Positions 9,108 through 18,764 of a stretch of DNA of 64,000 bases are shown here, piece by piece. Numbering within the stretch: the first letter of the stretch is position 1; the number at the start of each line of letters is the position of its first letter. Source of the DNA: CAVQOB01 sp963714325 (GTDB taxonomy: Bacteria; Pseudomonadota; Alphaproteobacteria; Rhizobiales; Hyphomicrobiaceae); assembly GCA_963714325.1 (NCBI GenBank), contig CAVQOB010000010.1, positions 292,715 through 356,714 on the forward strand, read 5' to 3'. The notes below the pieces were generated by a model. That model saw only the letters and a program-made list of their open reading frames with translations, made no database searches and had not been told where the DNA came from. The position numbers and the translations under genes are program-made.

Positions 9108-9261
9108 GTAACCCCCGCTACAATCTTGTGACCAATCTACTCATCGCAGGGTTTTCGGAGTCTTAAGCGGATGCTTCGCTTACCCATCGAATTGTCATCA
9201 GCTGGGAATATGGTATGCGCAATGTTCGTGACTGCTCCATTTTGAAACGCAACCATTGCGT

Positions 9262-9972
9262 TCACCGGCAGCGCGAAATCATGCCGCGATCCATATGAAA
9301 GTGGTCTTTGTGGAGGTCGTTATACTCAGGACCTAGAACGACCCGGAAATAAGTGCAGGCCCGCGCATGCACGGCCCGCAGGAACGCGGATTCCAGTCCA
9401 GGTCCGCGCCAATGTTTAAGGATTGAAATCGTCCGGCCGTCGGCCAAAACAAAGCCACTGATATCGATGGCATTGGCGGTCGCATGTTCGCTGCGTATGC
9501 TTGAAAGCCAGGCTGCGCCTCGAATATTCCGGCAGGCAAAGCCACCGAAATGCACAACGGACACGATCCGGCTGCCCAGCAATTCGACGGCATGTGGTTG
9601 CACGTCATGTTCAAGCCAGAGCGACAAAGCTGCCGCAAGCGGACAACTGACACGGTCCATCGCAATTTTTGCGCCTGCAGCCCTGGCCATCCGCACTCCA
9701 TTGACCAGACCGCAACCATCCCGCACCGGCACATCCCCGACCGGTTCAGCCGTGATATGCGGCTCTCGCAATACCCGCTGACAGAGCGATCGATCCTGGG
9801 CAAGCTCGGCAATCCGCCAATCGGCAAACCACGCATCGCCGACGGCCAAATCCAACGGTGGTAGCAGAGAAAATTGAACCGGCACCCAGCCCGCCCGAAA
9901 GGCAAAAGCGAGCACTGCGGCACAAAGCAGCATCAACTCAAGACCGTGATGCAGAAACGTGAACCGGCGCAT
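9262..9972 (-). CDS. Extensin-like family secreted protein
   Basis: The 236-residue protein matches the bacterial extensin-like C-terminal family. It has an N-terminal membrane or signal segment at about residues 9-28 and paired cysteines (RSLCQRVL, DGCGLVNG, VSCPLAAAL, FACRNIRG). A metal-peptidase-like signature SEHATANAIDISGF...HKDHFHMD contributes His, Asp and His-x-His ligands. Related proteins resemble D,D-carboxypeptidases of the M15 fold, so a role in peptidoglycan trimming is plausible but not shown. It lies between two TadG-like genes on the same strand. Confidence 0.85.
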   Translation of the reverse strand: MRRFTFLHHGLELMLLCAAVLAFAFRAGWVPVQFSLLPPLDLAVGDAWFADWRIAELAQDRSLCQRVLREPHITAEPVGDVPVRDGCGLVNGVRMARAAGAKIAMDRVSCPLAAALSLWLEHDVQPHAVELLGSRIVSVVHFGGFACRNIRGAAWLSSIRSEHATANAIDISGFVLADGRTISILKHWRGPGLESAFLRAVHARACTYFRVVLGPEYNDLHKDHFHMDRGMISRCR

Positions 9973-9982
9973 CGTCGCCCAA

Positions 9983-10022
9983 CGTGGGTTGGCTTCGTGG
10001 GTTGGCTTCGCTGCGCCCCACC
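9983..10022. repeat. Short tandem plus palindromic repeat
   Basis: CGTGGGTTGGCTT occurs twice in tandem (9983-9995 and 9996-10008). It is followed by CGCTGCGCCCCACC, so the second copy can fold back (GTGGG with CCCAC). It resembles short REP-like elements scattered in rhizobial genomes. It lies upstream of the extensin-like gene. Confidence 0.45.
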
Positions 10023-10049
10023 TATCCGCATTCTAGCGCACAGCCAAAC

Positions 10050-10083
10050 AAAAAAGGCGCGCACCAGGGGGATGCGCGCCTCT
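10050..10083 (-). terminator. Intrinsic terminator after the second TadG-like gene
   Basis: AGGCGCGCA at 10055-10063 and TGCGCGCCT at 10073-10081 form a perfect 9-base stem. Read on the minus strand, the stem runs into a U-rich tail (TTTTTTGTTTGG), a textbook intrinsic terminator. It ends the transcript of the gene at 10130-11410 and separates it from the extensin-like gene. Confidence 0.85.
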
Positions 10084-10129
10084 TGAAACGGCTTCCCCAG
10101 GGAAAGGAGGCCGGCAGGGTACAGTGGAC

Positions 10130-11410
10130 TTACTGCGAGATGCGAAGCGCGCCGATGGTGGCGGCGAACTGCTTGAAGGCGTTCTTCAGATCCTCCGGGT
10201 CTGACGCATCGGCGAAGTAGGCGTCGCCCGTCGTTGCGCAATCCTGCAGCGTCTTCTTGGCGTCAGCGGGGGCCGCGAAAGCGACCGCGAATACCACCAC
10301 GCCACGATCCTTCATGTTCTGGCACAGCGCCAGCGCTTGCTTGGCCGAGGTATCGTTGTGATAGGCGGTGTTGAAGATGCCGTCGGTCATCAGGATCACC
10401 GCTTTGAACAGCTTCTTGTCGCGAATCTTGCTGTAGCTATCGGGCCGGCTCGAGCCACCCCAGACGGAGCCCCAGTCTTCGGAAATCAGGTTCCAGGCCC
10501 ACTGAGCACCCAAATGACCGGCCGTCCACCCGCCTTCGCGATAGCTATTGACGGCAGCGATGATGTCGGAACGCTTGTCAGTCAACGGCTTGATGACGGC
10601 GCCCGGGCACTGATAAGCGTTGTTCTGCAGGCCTTCTGTGGCGTCAACGTCATTGCGGCCATCTAGAGCAACACTGAAGCGGCCACCGGTTGTCGGCGAT
10701 TTGTCGGTGTAGCTGGCGCTGGTCGCACGCTCAGTCACGCAACCGTCCGAGCTGCGCGATTCCGATGCGGCAGCTGCGAATGCGCCAAGATTGACGGCGG
10801 CCGAATAGGGCGCGAGACCGACGCGGATCGATTGGCCAGACACCGGTGTTGCCGGCATCAGCGTTGTCGCGAACTCGCCAACGGCCTCCTTGAGCGCGGC
10901 AATCTTCGTCTTGCCGCCAATTGAGCTACTCATCGACCCGGTCACATCGAGTGCGAGGCCGACCTCGATGTCGCGGACGCCGAAAACGGCCGTGCTCGAC
11001 TTGCTGATCGTGATGGTCTGGAACCCGGCTGCGCGAGCGAAAATGGTCGGCACGTCGGCCTTGAAGCTGATCTTGACTTCGTTCTTGGTCGTATCGACAT
11101 CGGACACGAAATCTCGGATCGTGACGAATTTGCTGGTCGATCCCTTGAGGTTCTCGTTGAAATACTTGCCAGCAAGAATTTCAAGATCCGCGACCGATGT
11201 ACCGGCGTCTTTGAGCCCTTTCGCGGCGGCAATGACGGCCGCGTCGGCGGCAGCGGACACTTTCTGGTTGGCATGGAAAGCCCGGCCGATATCCACAGAG
11301 GTGCCGAGGAACAGCATCATGACCATCAACGAGAGTGCGAAGATCATCGAGGAAACGCCGCGTTCATCGGATTGGAACTGAGCGCGGTATGATTTTATCG
11401 TGGCAAACAT
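10130..11410 (-). CDS. TadG-like pilus assembly protein with von Willebrand A domain (paralogue)
   Basis: The 426-residue protein has the same layout as the one at 7845-9107. A TadE/TadG-type hydrophobic segment lies at about residues 20-42 (GVSSMIFALSLMVMMLFLG), then a helical linker with AADAAVIAAAKGLK, then a von Willebrand A domain whose MIDAS is LALDVTGSMSSS and ILMTDGIFN. Both proteins end in an LRISQ/IRITK tail. The start at 11410 is chosen for its GGGAGAG ribosome site eight bases upstream; an in-frame extension has none. A strong terminator follows it. A role in Flp pili or surface adhesion is inferred from family only. Confidence 0.85.
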   Translation of the reverse strand: MFATIKSYRAQFQSDERGVSSMIFALSLMVMMLFLGTSVDIGRAFHANQKVSAAADAAVIAAAKGLKDAGTSVADLEILAGKYFNENLKGSTSKFVTIRDFVSDVDTTKNEVKISFKADVPTIFARAAGFQTITISKSSTAVFGVRDIEVGLALDVTGSMSSSIGGKTKIAALKEAVGEFATTLMPATPVSGQSIRVGLAPYSAAVNLGAFAAAASESRSSDGCVTERATSASYTDKSPTTGGRFSVALDGRNDVDATEGLQNNAYQCPGAVIKPLTDKRSDIIAAVNSYREGGWTAGHLGAQWAWNLISEDWGSVWGGSSRPDSYSKIRDKKLFKAVILMTDGIFNTAYHNDTSAKQALALCQNMKDRGVVVFAVAFAAPADAKKTLQDCATTGDAYFADASDPEDLKNAFKQFAATIGALRISQ

Positions 11411-11740
11411 GGGTCTCTCCCTGGAACAGCACGGTGGCTGATGCAGGCAGAGGTGCAAACGCAATGCCGATGGTCTGGTGTAATCGAGCGTGGCTCAGTC
11501 GAACGAGCAAAACCGGTATATTTTCAATGAATGTGCTGCTGAATTTGATACGAACGCACGCGAAACACGACAGAAATGTATGCAAAAGGCTGGATTATCC
11601 GGGAGCATCGGCGAAAGAAGCAAAAGTTGCGTTTCTTGCCACCGGCTGAAACAGGGGCTGTTCGAAGCCAATCAAGCGTCCCATTCTCGGATTGGAACAG
11701 CCGGTGCTGTCTCACTTCGGCACGATCGACATGATTTGGG
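11411..11740. other. Gene-free stretch between tadG-like gene and DUF1674 gene
   Basis: No gene is supported in these 330 bases. It lies upstream of the TadG-like gene, so it should hold that gene's promoter, and downstream of the DUF1674 gene. Locally AT-rich sequence around 11500-11600 would suit a promoter, but no clear box pair is seen. Confidence 0.45.
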
Positions 11741-11965
11741 TCAGAAATCCGAGGCAATGCCACCGTTTTCCCAGTCGCCAAAACGTATGGGGTCCGGGCC
11801 GACGCGTCCGCCAATTTCCACGGGCGGCGCGCTCGCAGTCGCAGCCTGCCGGCGGGCTTGCGCTTCGGCCAGCGCCCGCAGTGCTGCCGGGCTGAGCGGC
11901 GGCGGTTCGGTCGCTTCATTGACGGCTGGCTTATCTGGCTCGACTGATAACTTGGTCCCGATCAA
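11741..11965 (-). CDS. DUF1674 protein (succinate dehydrogenase assembly factor 4 family)
   Basis: The 74-residue protein ends in the family hallmark GRVGPDPIRFGDWENGGIASDF (contiguous, residues 53-74), as in mitochondrial SDHAF4, which binds flavinated SdhA during complex II assembly. The N-terminal half is a proline- and alanine-rich helix without conserved motifs, as usual. The start is inferred to be the TTG at 11963-11965, because AGGAG lies six bases upstream; no ATG is well placed. It is divergent from htpX, an order common in Bradyrhizobium relatives. Family membership is secure; the role in this organism is inferred. Confidence 0.85.
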   Translation of the reverse strand: MIGTKLSVEPDKPAVNEATEPPPLSPAALRALAEAQARRQAATASAPPVEIGGRVGPDPIRFGDWENGGIASDF

Positions 11966-12075
11966 TGGTCGCTCCTGGTTGTCGCGTTGCCCGCATCCCA
12001 TATACCATGGCAGCAGTCGACCACGACACCCCTCCCGGATGATCGGCGCGACCGTTGTGATGGATGACAAGTTCC

Positions 12076-13026
12076 ATGCCACTGAATTATGCCAAGACAG
12101 CCCTGCTGCTAGCGCTTCTGACCGCCATCTTCGTTGCCATGGGCGCACTCGTTGGTGGCCATTCCGGCATGCTGGTCGCCTTTGTCATCGCTCTGGCCAT
12201 GAATATGTTCAGTTTCTGGAAATCGGACAGCATGGTGTTGCGCATGCACAAGGCCGAGGAGGTCGATGCCAACAGCGGTGGCCGCTTCTACACCATTGTT
12301 CAAGAACTGGCGCAACGCGCCGAATTGCCGATGCCGCGCGTGTTCATCATGCACAACCCGCAGCCCAACGCCTTCGCCACCGGCCGCAACCCCGAGCACG
12401 CCGCCGTCTGCGCCTCGACCGGGCTCATCGACATGCTGACGCCTGAGGAAATAGCCGGCGTCATGGCGCACGAACTCGCCCACATCAAGAACCGCGACAC
12501 CCTAACGATGACCATCGCGGCCACCATCGGCGGCGCCATCTCGATGACCGCCCAATATCTGCAGATCGGCGCCATCTTCGGCCGCAGCAATGCCGGCCGT
12601 GGCGGTTTCCTTGGCGGCCTGCTCGCCATGATCATCGCGCCGCTCGCCGCCATGATGGTGCAAATGGCGATCAGCCGTTCGCGCGAATACCAAGCGGATC
12701 GGCTGGGTTCGCTGTTTTGCGGCAACACGCGTTGGCTGGCATCGTCGTTGCTGAAAATCAACGACGCAGCCCGCCGCATCGCCAATCCGACCGCCCAGGT
12801 GCATCCGGCCAGTGCGCATATGTTCATCGTCAATCCGCTGACGGGCCAAGGCATGGACAGCCTGTTCTCCACGCACCCAAAAATCGAGAACCGCCTCGCC
12901 GAACTCGCCAAGGTCGAGCAGGAGATTGCGGCGGCGGAGCGCGCGCGCGGCCAAAACCCAACCTTTGCCGAGGCACCCTGGCTGACACCACGCCCCAGTG
13001 ACAAGCGCGCCGGCCCCTGGGGCTGA
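12076..13026 (+). CDS. htpX: Membrane zinc protease HtpX
   Basis: HtpX is an inner-membrane metalloprotease that helps destroy misfolded membrane proteins. The 316-residue product has two N-terminal helices (residues about 4-26 and 30-48). The M48 zinc site is MAHELAHIKNRD, with a third ligand Glu in SREYQADRLGS. Two more hydrophobic stretches lie between them. The start at 12076 (MPLNYAKTALLL) aligns best with family N-termini; an ATG four codons upstream at 12064 is possible. The rsmB gene that often follows htpX in related genomes is missing here. Confidence 0.94.
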   Translation: MPLNYAKTALLLALLTAIFVAMGALVGGHSGMLVAFVIALAMNMFSFWKSDSMVLRMHKAEEVDANSGGRFYTIVQELAQRAELPMPRVFIMHNPQPNAFATGRNPEHAAVCASTGLIDMLTPEEIAGVMAHELAHIKNRDTLTMTIAATIGGAISMTAQYLQIGAIFGRSNAGRGGFLGGLLAMIIAPLAAMMVQMAISRSREYQADRLGSLFCGNTRWLASSLLKINDAARRIANPTAQVHPASAHMFIVNPLTGQGMDSLFSTHPKIENRLAELAKVEQEIAAAERARGQNPTFAEAPWLTPRPSDKRAGPWG

Positions 13027-13220
13027 TCCCAATGGGTGCCGCAAAGCCTCTGCATGATTTATCCACAGGGCTAACCACAGGCCGCTGCCGCTGTGGGATT
13101 GCGTCAACCGCTCCCTACCGGTCTAGTTGCCTTGACCGAACTGCATAGTTGATCGCGGCCTCGAATTGTTTTGCGTCGGCCGCCACCGGGTTTTCATAGC
13201 CACCCGAGGCACGACGCATC

Positions 13221-15008
13221 ATGACACCTGCAACAGTATCTGATCGCATGCGCGAGGTGGTTCGTAGCCTTGGCCGAACACGCGTGGACTCGGACGGTGG
13301 GCGCTCCAACGTTCGCATGTTCTGGCGCCGACGCCTGCCGCCGATCGAGCAGCTGCTGATCGTGCCACCCGACCTCAGATCTGCCGATCCCGGATTTCTT
13401 GTCGAGATCGCCGATGGTGCTTTCGGCCTCGGTGGCGTTTCACTCCACCTCGTCGACGGCTCACCCTTCCGTGTTGCAGCGGCCGCGCCCGCCTGGGAAC
13501 GTGAGTTGCACGGCTTCGGGTGGCTGAGAAATTTTGCCACCGACCGCACGCCCGTGATGGCCGAACAAGCGCGCGCATTCGTGCTTGAATGGATTGCGAT
13601 GAATGGCGGCAAGCGCCCTGTCGCGTGGCGCGCGGAAATTCAGGCGCGGCGTGTGTTGTCGTGGCTGGCACATGCCGAAGTCATCCTCGATGGTGCCGAC
13701 CAGCCATCATATGACGCGATCATGATGGCGCTGGCCGTCCAGGTCGCTGAATTGCGCCGCACGGCGCGCAAGTTGCCGCCGGGCCTGCCACGCCTAAACG
13801 CGGCGATCGCGCTACTGCAGGCCTATGTCTCGCTGCCGCAGTCTGATGCAGAACGCGCTATTGCGGAGTTGCGTCTGACTACCGAAATCGAGAACCAGAT
13901 CTTGGCCGACGGTGGCCATATCTCGCGCGACCCCGGCGTTCTCGTAGAAATCCTGCTCGACCTCGTGCCGCTGCGACAATGTTTCGTCGCCCGTCGACTG
14001 ACTTGCCCTGAGGCCATCATGTCGGCCATTCGCCGGATGATACCGATGCTCCGCCACATGCGGATGGGCGATGGCTCGATCGCGCGCTTCAATGGCATGG
14101 GCGTCACCATGCCGGATGCGCTGGCGACGGCGCTGGCCTACGATTCCAACTATACTGCACTCCCGTCGCTGGCGCCGGACAGCCGCTATGCACGCCTTGA
14201 CTCCGGCGGCACAATTGCCGTGATGGACACCGGCACCACGCCACCCTCCGCGCACGGCCTCGGCGCCCATGCCGGTTGCCTGTCGTTTGAACTGAGCGCC
14301 GGCCGCTGTCCGATTTTCGTCAATGCCGGTGTCGCGCCTCAATCCGAACATCGCGCACGCGCCGCGCCGCCGCGCGCAACGTCCAGCCACTCCAGCCTGG
14401 TGATCGCAGAATCGTCGTCAGCGATCGTCACCGATCGTCGCCGATCAGGCCGGCTTGATGGAGCCGCGCGATTGCAGGGTGCAGTCGAAGCGGCCTTCAA
14501 TGCCGACGCGGACGCATTGACCATCGCTGCAACCCACGCCGGCTATGGCGCGCGGTTCGGCCTGTTCCATCGCCGCCAGCTTTCACTTTGCAAGGATGGC
14601 GCGCATGTCGATGGCATCGATCAGTTGCTGCCAGTGCCGGGCCGCCAACCCGCGAGCCAGCCGTACGCCATCCATTTTCACTTACACCCGAGCGTCGACG
14701 TGCGCATGGGTTGGGGAAGCGGGACTGTCCTGCTCACCTTGGCTGACGGCGCGCAATGGCGGTTTACCTGCGCTAACGCTACGCTCTCGATCGAGGAAAG
14801 CGCGCATCACGCACTCGGCGCGGGCTCACGTCGCAGTCTGCAATTGGTGCTGCGGCGCGTGACCTGTACGGAGGGCTCGGAGGTGCAATGGACCCTGGTA
14901 CGCATCAGCGAGGCAAAGCCGGTTGTCAATGCCGGCAGCGGCGCCGAAGCCGTTCCCCGTCAATCACTCGCCGACGCCCTATCGCAGGTTGCGGCGATGC
15001 CTCGCTGA
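13221..15008 (+). CDS. Heparinase II/III-like protein
   Basis: The 595-residue protein has the two-part layout of bacterial heparinase II/III-like proteins. An N-terminal alpha-helical toroid runs to about residue 320 (with GGHISRDPGVLVEILLDL and MRMGDGSIARFNGM). A C-terminal beta-sandwich follows (GLGAHAGCLSFELSAGR, HRRQLSLCKDG). Family enzymes cleave uronic-acid polysaccharides by beta-elimination. In rhizobia a copy sits regularly beside htpX/rsmB/purH, with no known substrate. It lacks a signal peptide. It ends 13 bases before the stop of the convergent gamma-glutamyltransferase gene. Confidence 0.86.
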   Translation: MTPATVSDRMREVVRSLGRTRVDSDGGRSNVRMFWRRRLPPIEQLLIVPPDLRSADPGFLVEIADGAFGLGGVSLHLVDGSPFRVAAAAPAWERELHGFGWLRNFATDRTPVMAEQARAFVLEWIAMNGGKRPVAWRAEIQARRVLSWLAHAEVILDGADQPSYDAIMMALAVQVAELRRTARKLPPGLPRLNAAIALLQAYVSLPQSDAERAIAELRLTTEIENQILADGGHISRDPGVLVEILLDLVPLRQCFVARRLTCPEAIMSAIRRMIPMLRHMRMGDGSIARFNGMGVTMPDALATALAYDSNYTALPSLAPDSRYARLDSGGTIAVMDTGTTPPSAHGLGAHAGCLSFELSAGRCPIFVNAGVAPQSEHRARAAPPRATSSHSSLVIAESSSAIVTDRRRSGRLDGAARLQGAVEAAFNADADALTIAATHAGYGARFGLFHRRQLSLCKDGAHVDGIDQLLPVPGRQPASQPYAIHFHLHPSVDVRMGWGSGTVLLTLADGAQWRFTCANATLSIEESAHHALGAGSRRSLQLVLRRVTCTEGSEVQWTLVRISEAKPVVNAGSGAEAVPRQSLADALSQVAAMPR

Positions 15009-15020
15009 GCACGAAAGTAT

Positions 15021-16826
15021 TCAGCGGCCGGCGGCGTATCCCTGCATGCCGCGCGGGTTGGCGGCGGCGCGGCGTTCGACGCCGGTTTGTGAGGCGGCGG
15101 TCAATCGTCCTTCCGACCAATCCGCGCCCATTTCGATCGTGTGGCCGCGACGGCGCAACTCATCGACGGTCATCTTGGAGATTCGCCCCTCGACCAACGC
15201 AACGCCGGGACGCGCGGCGCGCGGCCAGAACGATTGCGGGAAGTGCTCGATATGCCAAGCGGGCGCATCGATTGCTTCCTGCAGATTCTGTCCGTGGTGG
15301 ACGTGCCGCAGGAACATCTGGCAACTCCACTGATCCTGCTGATCGCCGCCCGGTGTGCCCCAACTCATATAGGGCTTGCCATCGCGATAGCTCATGCCGA
15401 CCGACAACGTCGAGCGTGGCCGCTTGCCCGGTTCCAGCGAACCCGGCAGGCCTTTCTCAAGCCAGAACATTTGTGCCCGCGTCCCCAGCGGGAAACCGAG
15501 ATCAGGGATAACCGGCGAGGAATGCAGCCACCCGCCTGACGGCGTCGCCGTGAACATATTCCCGGCCTTGTCGATGATATCGATGTGCACGGTGTCCCCA
15601 TTGGTCTCGCCCATCTTGCCAACCGTCGGCTCGCCTGCTCCGGAAGACGCAACGCCGACGCGCTCGCCACTGTGGCTCTTCACAATCACCCGGCCGTCGA
15701 AACCATCGATCTTACCTGGCCGCTGCTCCAGCGAGGCGAAACCGCCGATCTGCTTGCGCCGATCAGCGTTGTACGATTCCGACAGCAACACATCCATCGG
15801 CACGCCGACGAACGAGGGATCGCCATAGAACGCCTCGCGATCGGCGTAGGCAAGTTTCGCCGCCTCGATCCACACGTGCATGTAGTCGGCGCCGTTCGGA
15901 TCCATGCTTGCGAGGTCATAGCCCTTGAGCAATGCCAGCATCTGCAGCAGCACCGGGCCTTGCGTCCATGGACCCGGCTTGAACACCCGATAACGCCCAT
16001 AGTCGAGATGAACCGGTGCCTCGATGGTCGGCTGCCATGTCGCCATATCCTGCGCCGTCAACACGCCCTTGTGCTTTCGCCCGGATACGTCCATCACCTC
16101 GTTGGTGCGGCAGAACGCATCGACGGTTTCAGCAACGAAGCCTTGGCTCCAGGCCCTGAGCGCACGGGCGATTTCCTTGTCTCGGCCGCCGCCGCCGGCC
16201 TCCGCTTCCTTCAAGATGCGCTTGTAGGTCTCGGCGTGGCGGTCGTTGCGAAACAGTGCCCCGGCTGCCGGTGGCTGACCACCCTTGAGATAAACCGCCG
16301 CCGAAGTCGGCCAATGATCGCGGAAGAGATCGCGTACAGTATCGATTGTCGCCGTCGCACGTTCCACGAGAGGATGGCCATGCTCCGCATAACCGATGGC
16401 TGCTTCGAGCACATCGCGCACGCGCATCGTGCCCCAGCGCTCGAGGATCATCATGTAGGTCGGGAACGTGCCGGGGATGCAGGCTGCCAGCAATCCGGTG
16501 CCGGGAATGATGTCGAGCCCGAGATGATCGCGATAATGTTTGATGGTCGCACCAGCCGGCGCCGGACCCTGCCCGCAAATTACCTTCGGCGCATCGGCGC
16601 CAGCCTCCTGGATCAGCACCGGCACATCGCCAAGTGGTCCATTGAGGTGCGGCTCCACCACTTGCAACGTCAGCGCCGCCGCGACGCCCGCGTCAAAGGC
16701 GTTGCCGCCGCGCTCGAGAATGCCCATCGCAACTGCGGTCGCGATCCAGTGCGTCGTCGCCGCGACGCCGAATGTCCCATGGATCTCCGGCCTCGTCGTG
16801 AATGACTTGGGATTGATCAATTTCAT
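15021..16826 (-). CDS. ggt: Gamma-glutamyltransferase family protein
   Basis: The protein is an Ntn-hydrolase precursor of 601 residues that should cleave itself before a threonine into large and small subunits. The likely nucleophile is the Thr in ETNGDTVHIDIID at about residue 395. The small subunit has the family's SGGWLHSSPVIPDLGFPLGTR and TPGGDQQDQ segments. In the large subunit GGNAFDAGVAAALTLQVVEPH is typical. No signal peptide is seen, so it may be cytoplasmic, as in a YwrD-like subgroup that acts on glutathione or other gamma-glutamyl compounds. The start at 16826 has GAGG eight bases upstream. Confidence 0.88.
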   Translation of the reverse strand: MKLINPKSFTTRPEIHGTFGVAATTHWIATAVAMGILERGGNAFDAGVAAALTLQVVEPHLNGPLGDVPVLIQEAGADAPKVICGQGPAPAGATIKHYRDHLGLDIIPGTGLLAACIPGTFPTYMMILERWGTMRVRDVLEAAIGYAEHGHPLVERATATIDTVRDLFRDHWPTSAAVYLKGGQPPAAGALFRNDRHAETYKRILKEAEAGGGGRDKEIARALRAWSQGFVAETVDAFCRTNEVMDVSGRKHKGVLTAQDMATWQPTIEAPVHLDYGRYRVFKPGPWTQGPVLLQMLALLKGYDLASMDPNGADYMHVWIEAAKLAYADREAFYGDPSFVGVPMDVLLSESYNADRRKQIGGFASLEQRPGKIDGFDGRVIVKSHSGERVGVASSGAGEPTVGKMGETNGDTVHIDIIDKAGNMFTATPSGGWLHSSPVIPDLGFPLGTRAQMFWLEKGLPGSLEPGKRPRSTLSVGMSYRDGKPYMSWGTPGGDQQDQWSCQMFLRHVHHGQNLQEAIDAPAWHIEHFPQSFWPRAARPGVALVEGRISKMTVDELRRRGHTIEMGADWSEGRLTAASQTGVERRAAANPRGMQGYAAGR

Positions 16827-16910
16827 GCCATGACCTCGACTGTCGACGCTGCCGATCTGGCGGCGACCATAGCCGTCCACTGCGTCACCGGCCAGCTGTC
16901 CGCTTGCAAC

Positions 16911-18764
16911 TCAGACCGTCCGATCCAGCGACTCGAGTTCATCAATCATGCCTTCCAGCACCTTCAGCCCCTTCGACCAGAAAGCCGGGTCGCGCGCATC
17001 AAGCCCAAACGGCGCCAACAGTTCCGAATGATGCTTGGAGCCGCCGGCCTTCAACATATCGAAGTACTTCTGCACGAAGCCCGGATGCGCTTCCTGGTAG
17101 AGCCCATAAAGTGAATTCACGAGGCAATCCCCGAATGCATAGGCGTAGACATAGAAGGGCGAATGGATGAAGTGAGGGATGTACGCCCAGAAGTTCTCGT
17201 AACCGGCCTTCAGCTCGATCGCCGGGCCAAGGCTATCGGCTTGTACCTCCATCCAGATCGCTCCGAGCCGCTCGCTGGTCAGTTCCCCGCCAGCGCGCTC
17301 TTCATGCACACGACGTTCGAAGCTGTAAAATGCGATCTGCCGCACGACCGTGTTGATCATATCCTCGACCTTGCCGGCCATGAGCGCTTTGCGCTCGCGG
17401 GGATCTTGCGTTTCCGCCAGCAGCGCCTTGAACGTCAGCATTTCACCGAACACTGAAGCCGTCTCGGCAAGCGTCAGCGGCGTCGGCGCCAGCAGCGGCC
17501 CTTGTGGCGCGGCCAGCACCTGATGTACGCCGTGACCAAGCTCATGCGCCAACGTCATCACGTCGCGCGCCTTACCCTGGTAGTTCATGAGTATGAAGGG
17601 GTGACACGACGGCGTTGTCGGGTGTGAGAAGGCGCCCGGCGACTTGCCTTCGCGCACCGGCGCATCGATCCAGTTTTTCTCGAAAAACTCGCGCGCAATC
17701 GAAGCCATCTCCGGTGCGAAACCCGCATAGGCCGACAGCACCGTTCTCTCGGCATCGCGCCAGGTCATGACACGCTCCGGCTTCTCAGGCAGCGGCGCGT
17801 TGCGATCCCAATGCGCGAGCTTGTCCTTGCCAAGCCACTTCGCCTTCATCGCGTAATAGCGCTGCGACGTGCGCGGATGTGCTTTTCGCACGGCCGCGAC
17901 AAGTGCATCGACCACCTCGCGCTCGACGCGATTGGCGAGATGCCGGCTATCCGCCACATCCTTGAACCCGCGCCAGCGATCGGAAATTTCCTTATCCTTG
18001 GCGAGCGTATTGGTGATCAACGTGAAAAGGCGGATGTTGTCCTTGAACACTTTCGCCAATGCCTCGGCGGCGGCCTGCCGCTTCTGCGGACTGGCGCTCG
18101 TGAGCATGTTCAGCGTCGGCTCCAGCGCCAATGGGCCGGGTTCGCCATCTACCTCAAAACGCAGCGCCGTCATCGTCTCGTTGAACAATCGGTTCCACGA
18201 CGCCCGCGACGTCACCGACTTCTCATGGAACACTTGCTCAAGGCGCTCTTCCAGCTGATACGGTTTCTCCTTCCGAAGATCATCAAACCAAGGCTGGTAT
18301 CGGACGAGGTCTGGATGCTTCAGCGCTGCGGCTAACGTCGCGTCGTCGATCGTATTGATCTCCAGTTCGAAGAAAATCAAATCCGTCGTGACAGCGGTGA
18401 TCCGTTCCTGGATATCGCCATAGAACTTTGCGCGCGTCGCATCGGCGGTATTGGCCGCATAGAGGAGCCCCGCATAGGACCCAAGCCTGCCGATCAGATC
18501 GGAGAGCGATTCATAGCGTTTGACCGCAACGGCCAAGGCCTCTGGATGGGCGGCGTGCGCTGCGAGCTTGCCCTGATAGGTGTCCTTGATCTCTTTGGCT
18601 TCCGTCGCCGCACGCGCAAGATCAGTCCCGACTTCCGGCGATGCGGGACCGGGATAAAGATCGATCAAGTTCCATTCGGGCATCGGCCCAAGATCGGCCT
18701 CCCGCGCTTCGCCGGCAGCAGCGTTGGTTGCCATCGCCGCAGCCTGGATCACGTGATCCTGCAT
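16911..18764 (-). CDS. pepF: M3 family oligoendopeptidase F
   Basis: The 617-residue protein is a cytoplasmic zinc peptidase of family M3 (PepF type) that degrades short peptides. The zinc site is LAHELGHGVHQVL at about residue 405, with the distal Glu in LAETASVFGEML. Other M3 features include the HPTTPSCHPFILMNYQG substrate loop and the C-terminal SPFYVYAYAFGDC segment. The ATG at 18764 has a GGAG site about nine bases upstream; a TTG one codon earlier and an ATG at 18734 are alternatives. It lies upstream of ggt on the same strand, so the two may share a transcript for peptide turnover. Confidence 0.93.
   Translation of the reverse strand: MQDHVIQAAAMATNAAAGEAREADLGPMPEWNLIDLYPGPASPEVGTDLARAATEAKEIKDTYQGKLAAHAAHPEALAVAVKRYESLSDLIGRLGSYAGLLYAANTADATRAKFYGDIQERITAVTTDLIFFELEINTIDDATLAAALKHPDLVRYQPWFDDLRKEKPYQLEERLEQVFHEKSVTSRASWNRLFNETMTALRFEVDGEPGPLALEPTLNMLTSASPQKRQAAAEALAKVFKDNIRLFTLITNTLAKDKEISDRWRGFKDVADSRHLANRVEREVVDALVAAVRKAHPRTSQRYYAMKAKWLGKDKLAHWDRNAPLPEKPERVMTWRDAERTVLSAYAGFAPEMASIAREFFEKNWIDAPVREGKSPGAFSHPTTPSCHPFILMNYQGKARDVMTLAHELGHGVHQVLAAPQGPLLAPTPLTLAETASVFGEMLTFKALLAETQDPRERKALMAGKVEDMINTVVRQIAFYSFERRVHEERAGGELTSERLGAIWMEVQADSLGPAIELKAGYENFWAYIPHFIHSPFYVYAYAFGDCLVNSLYGLYQEAHPGFVQKYFDMLKAGGSKHHSELLAPFGLDARDPAFWSKGLKVLEGMIDELESLDRTV

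Noticed and set aside
11490..12446. 318-codon plus-strand frame across the DUF1674 gene and the htpX 5' end
   Set aside because: It overlaps two recognised genes in other frames and its product resembles nothing.
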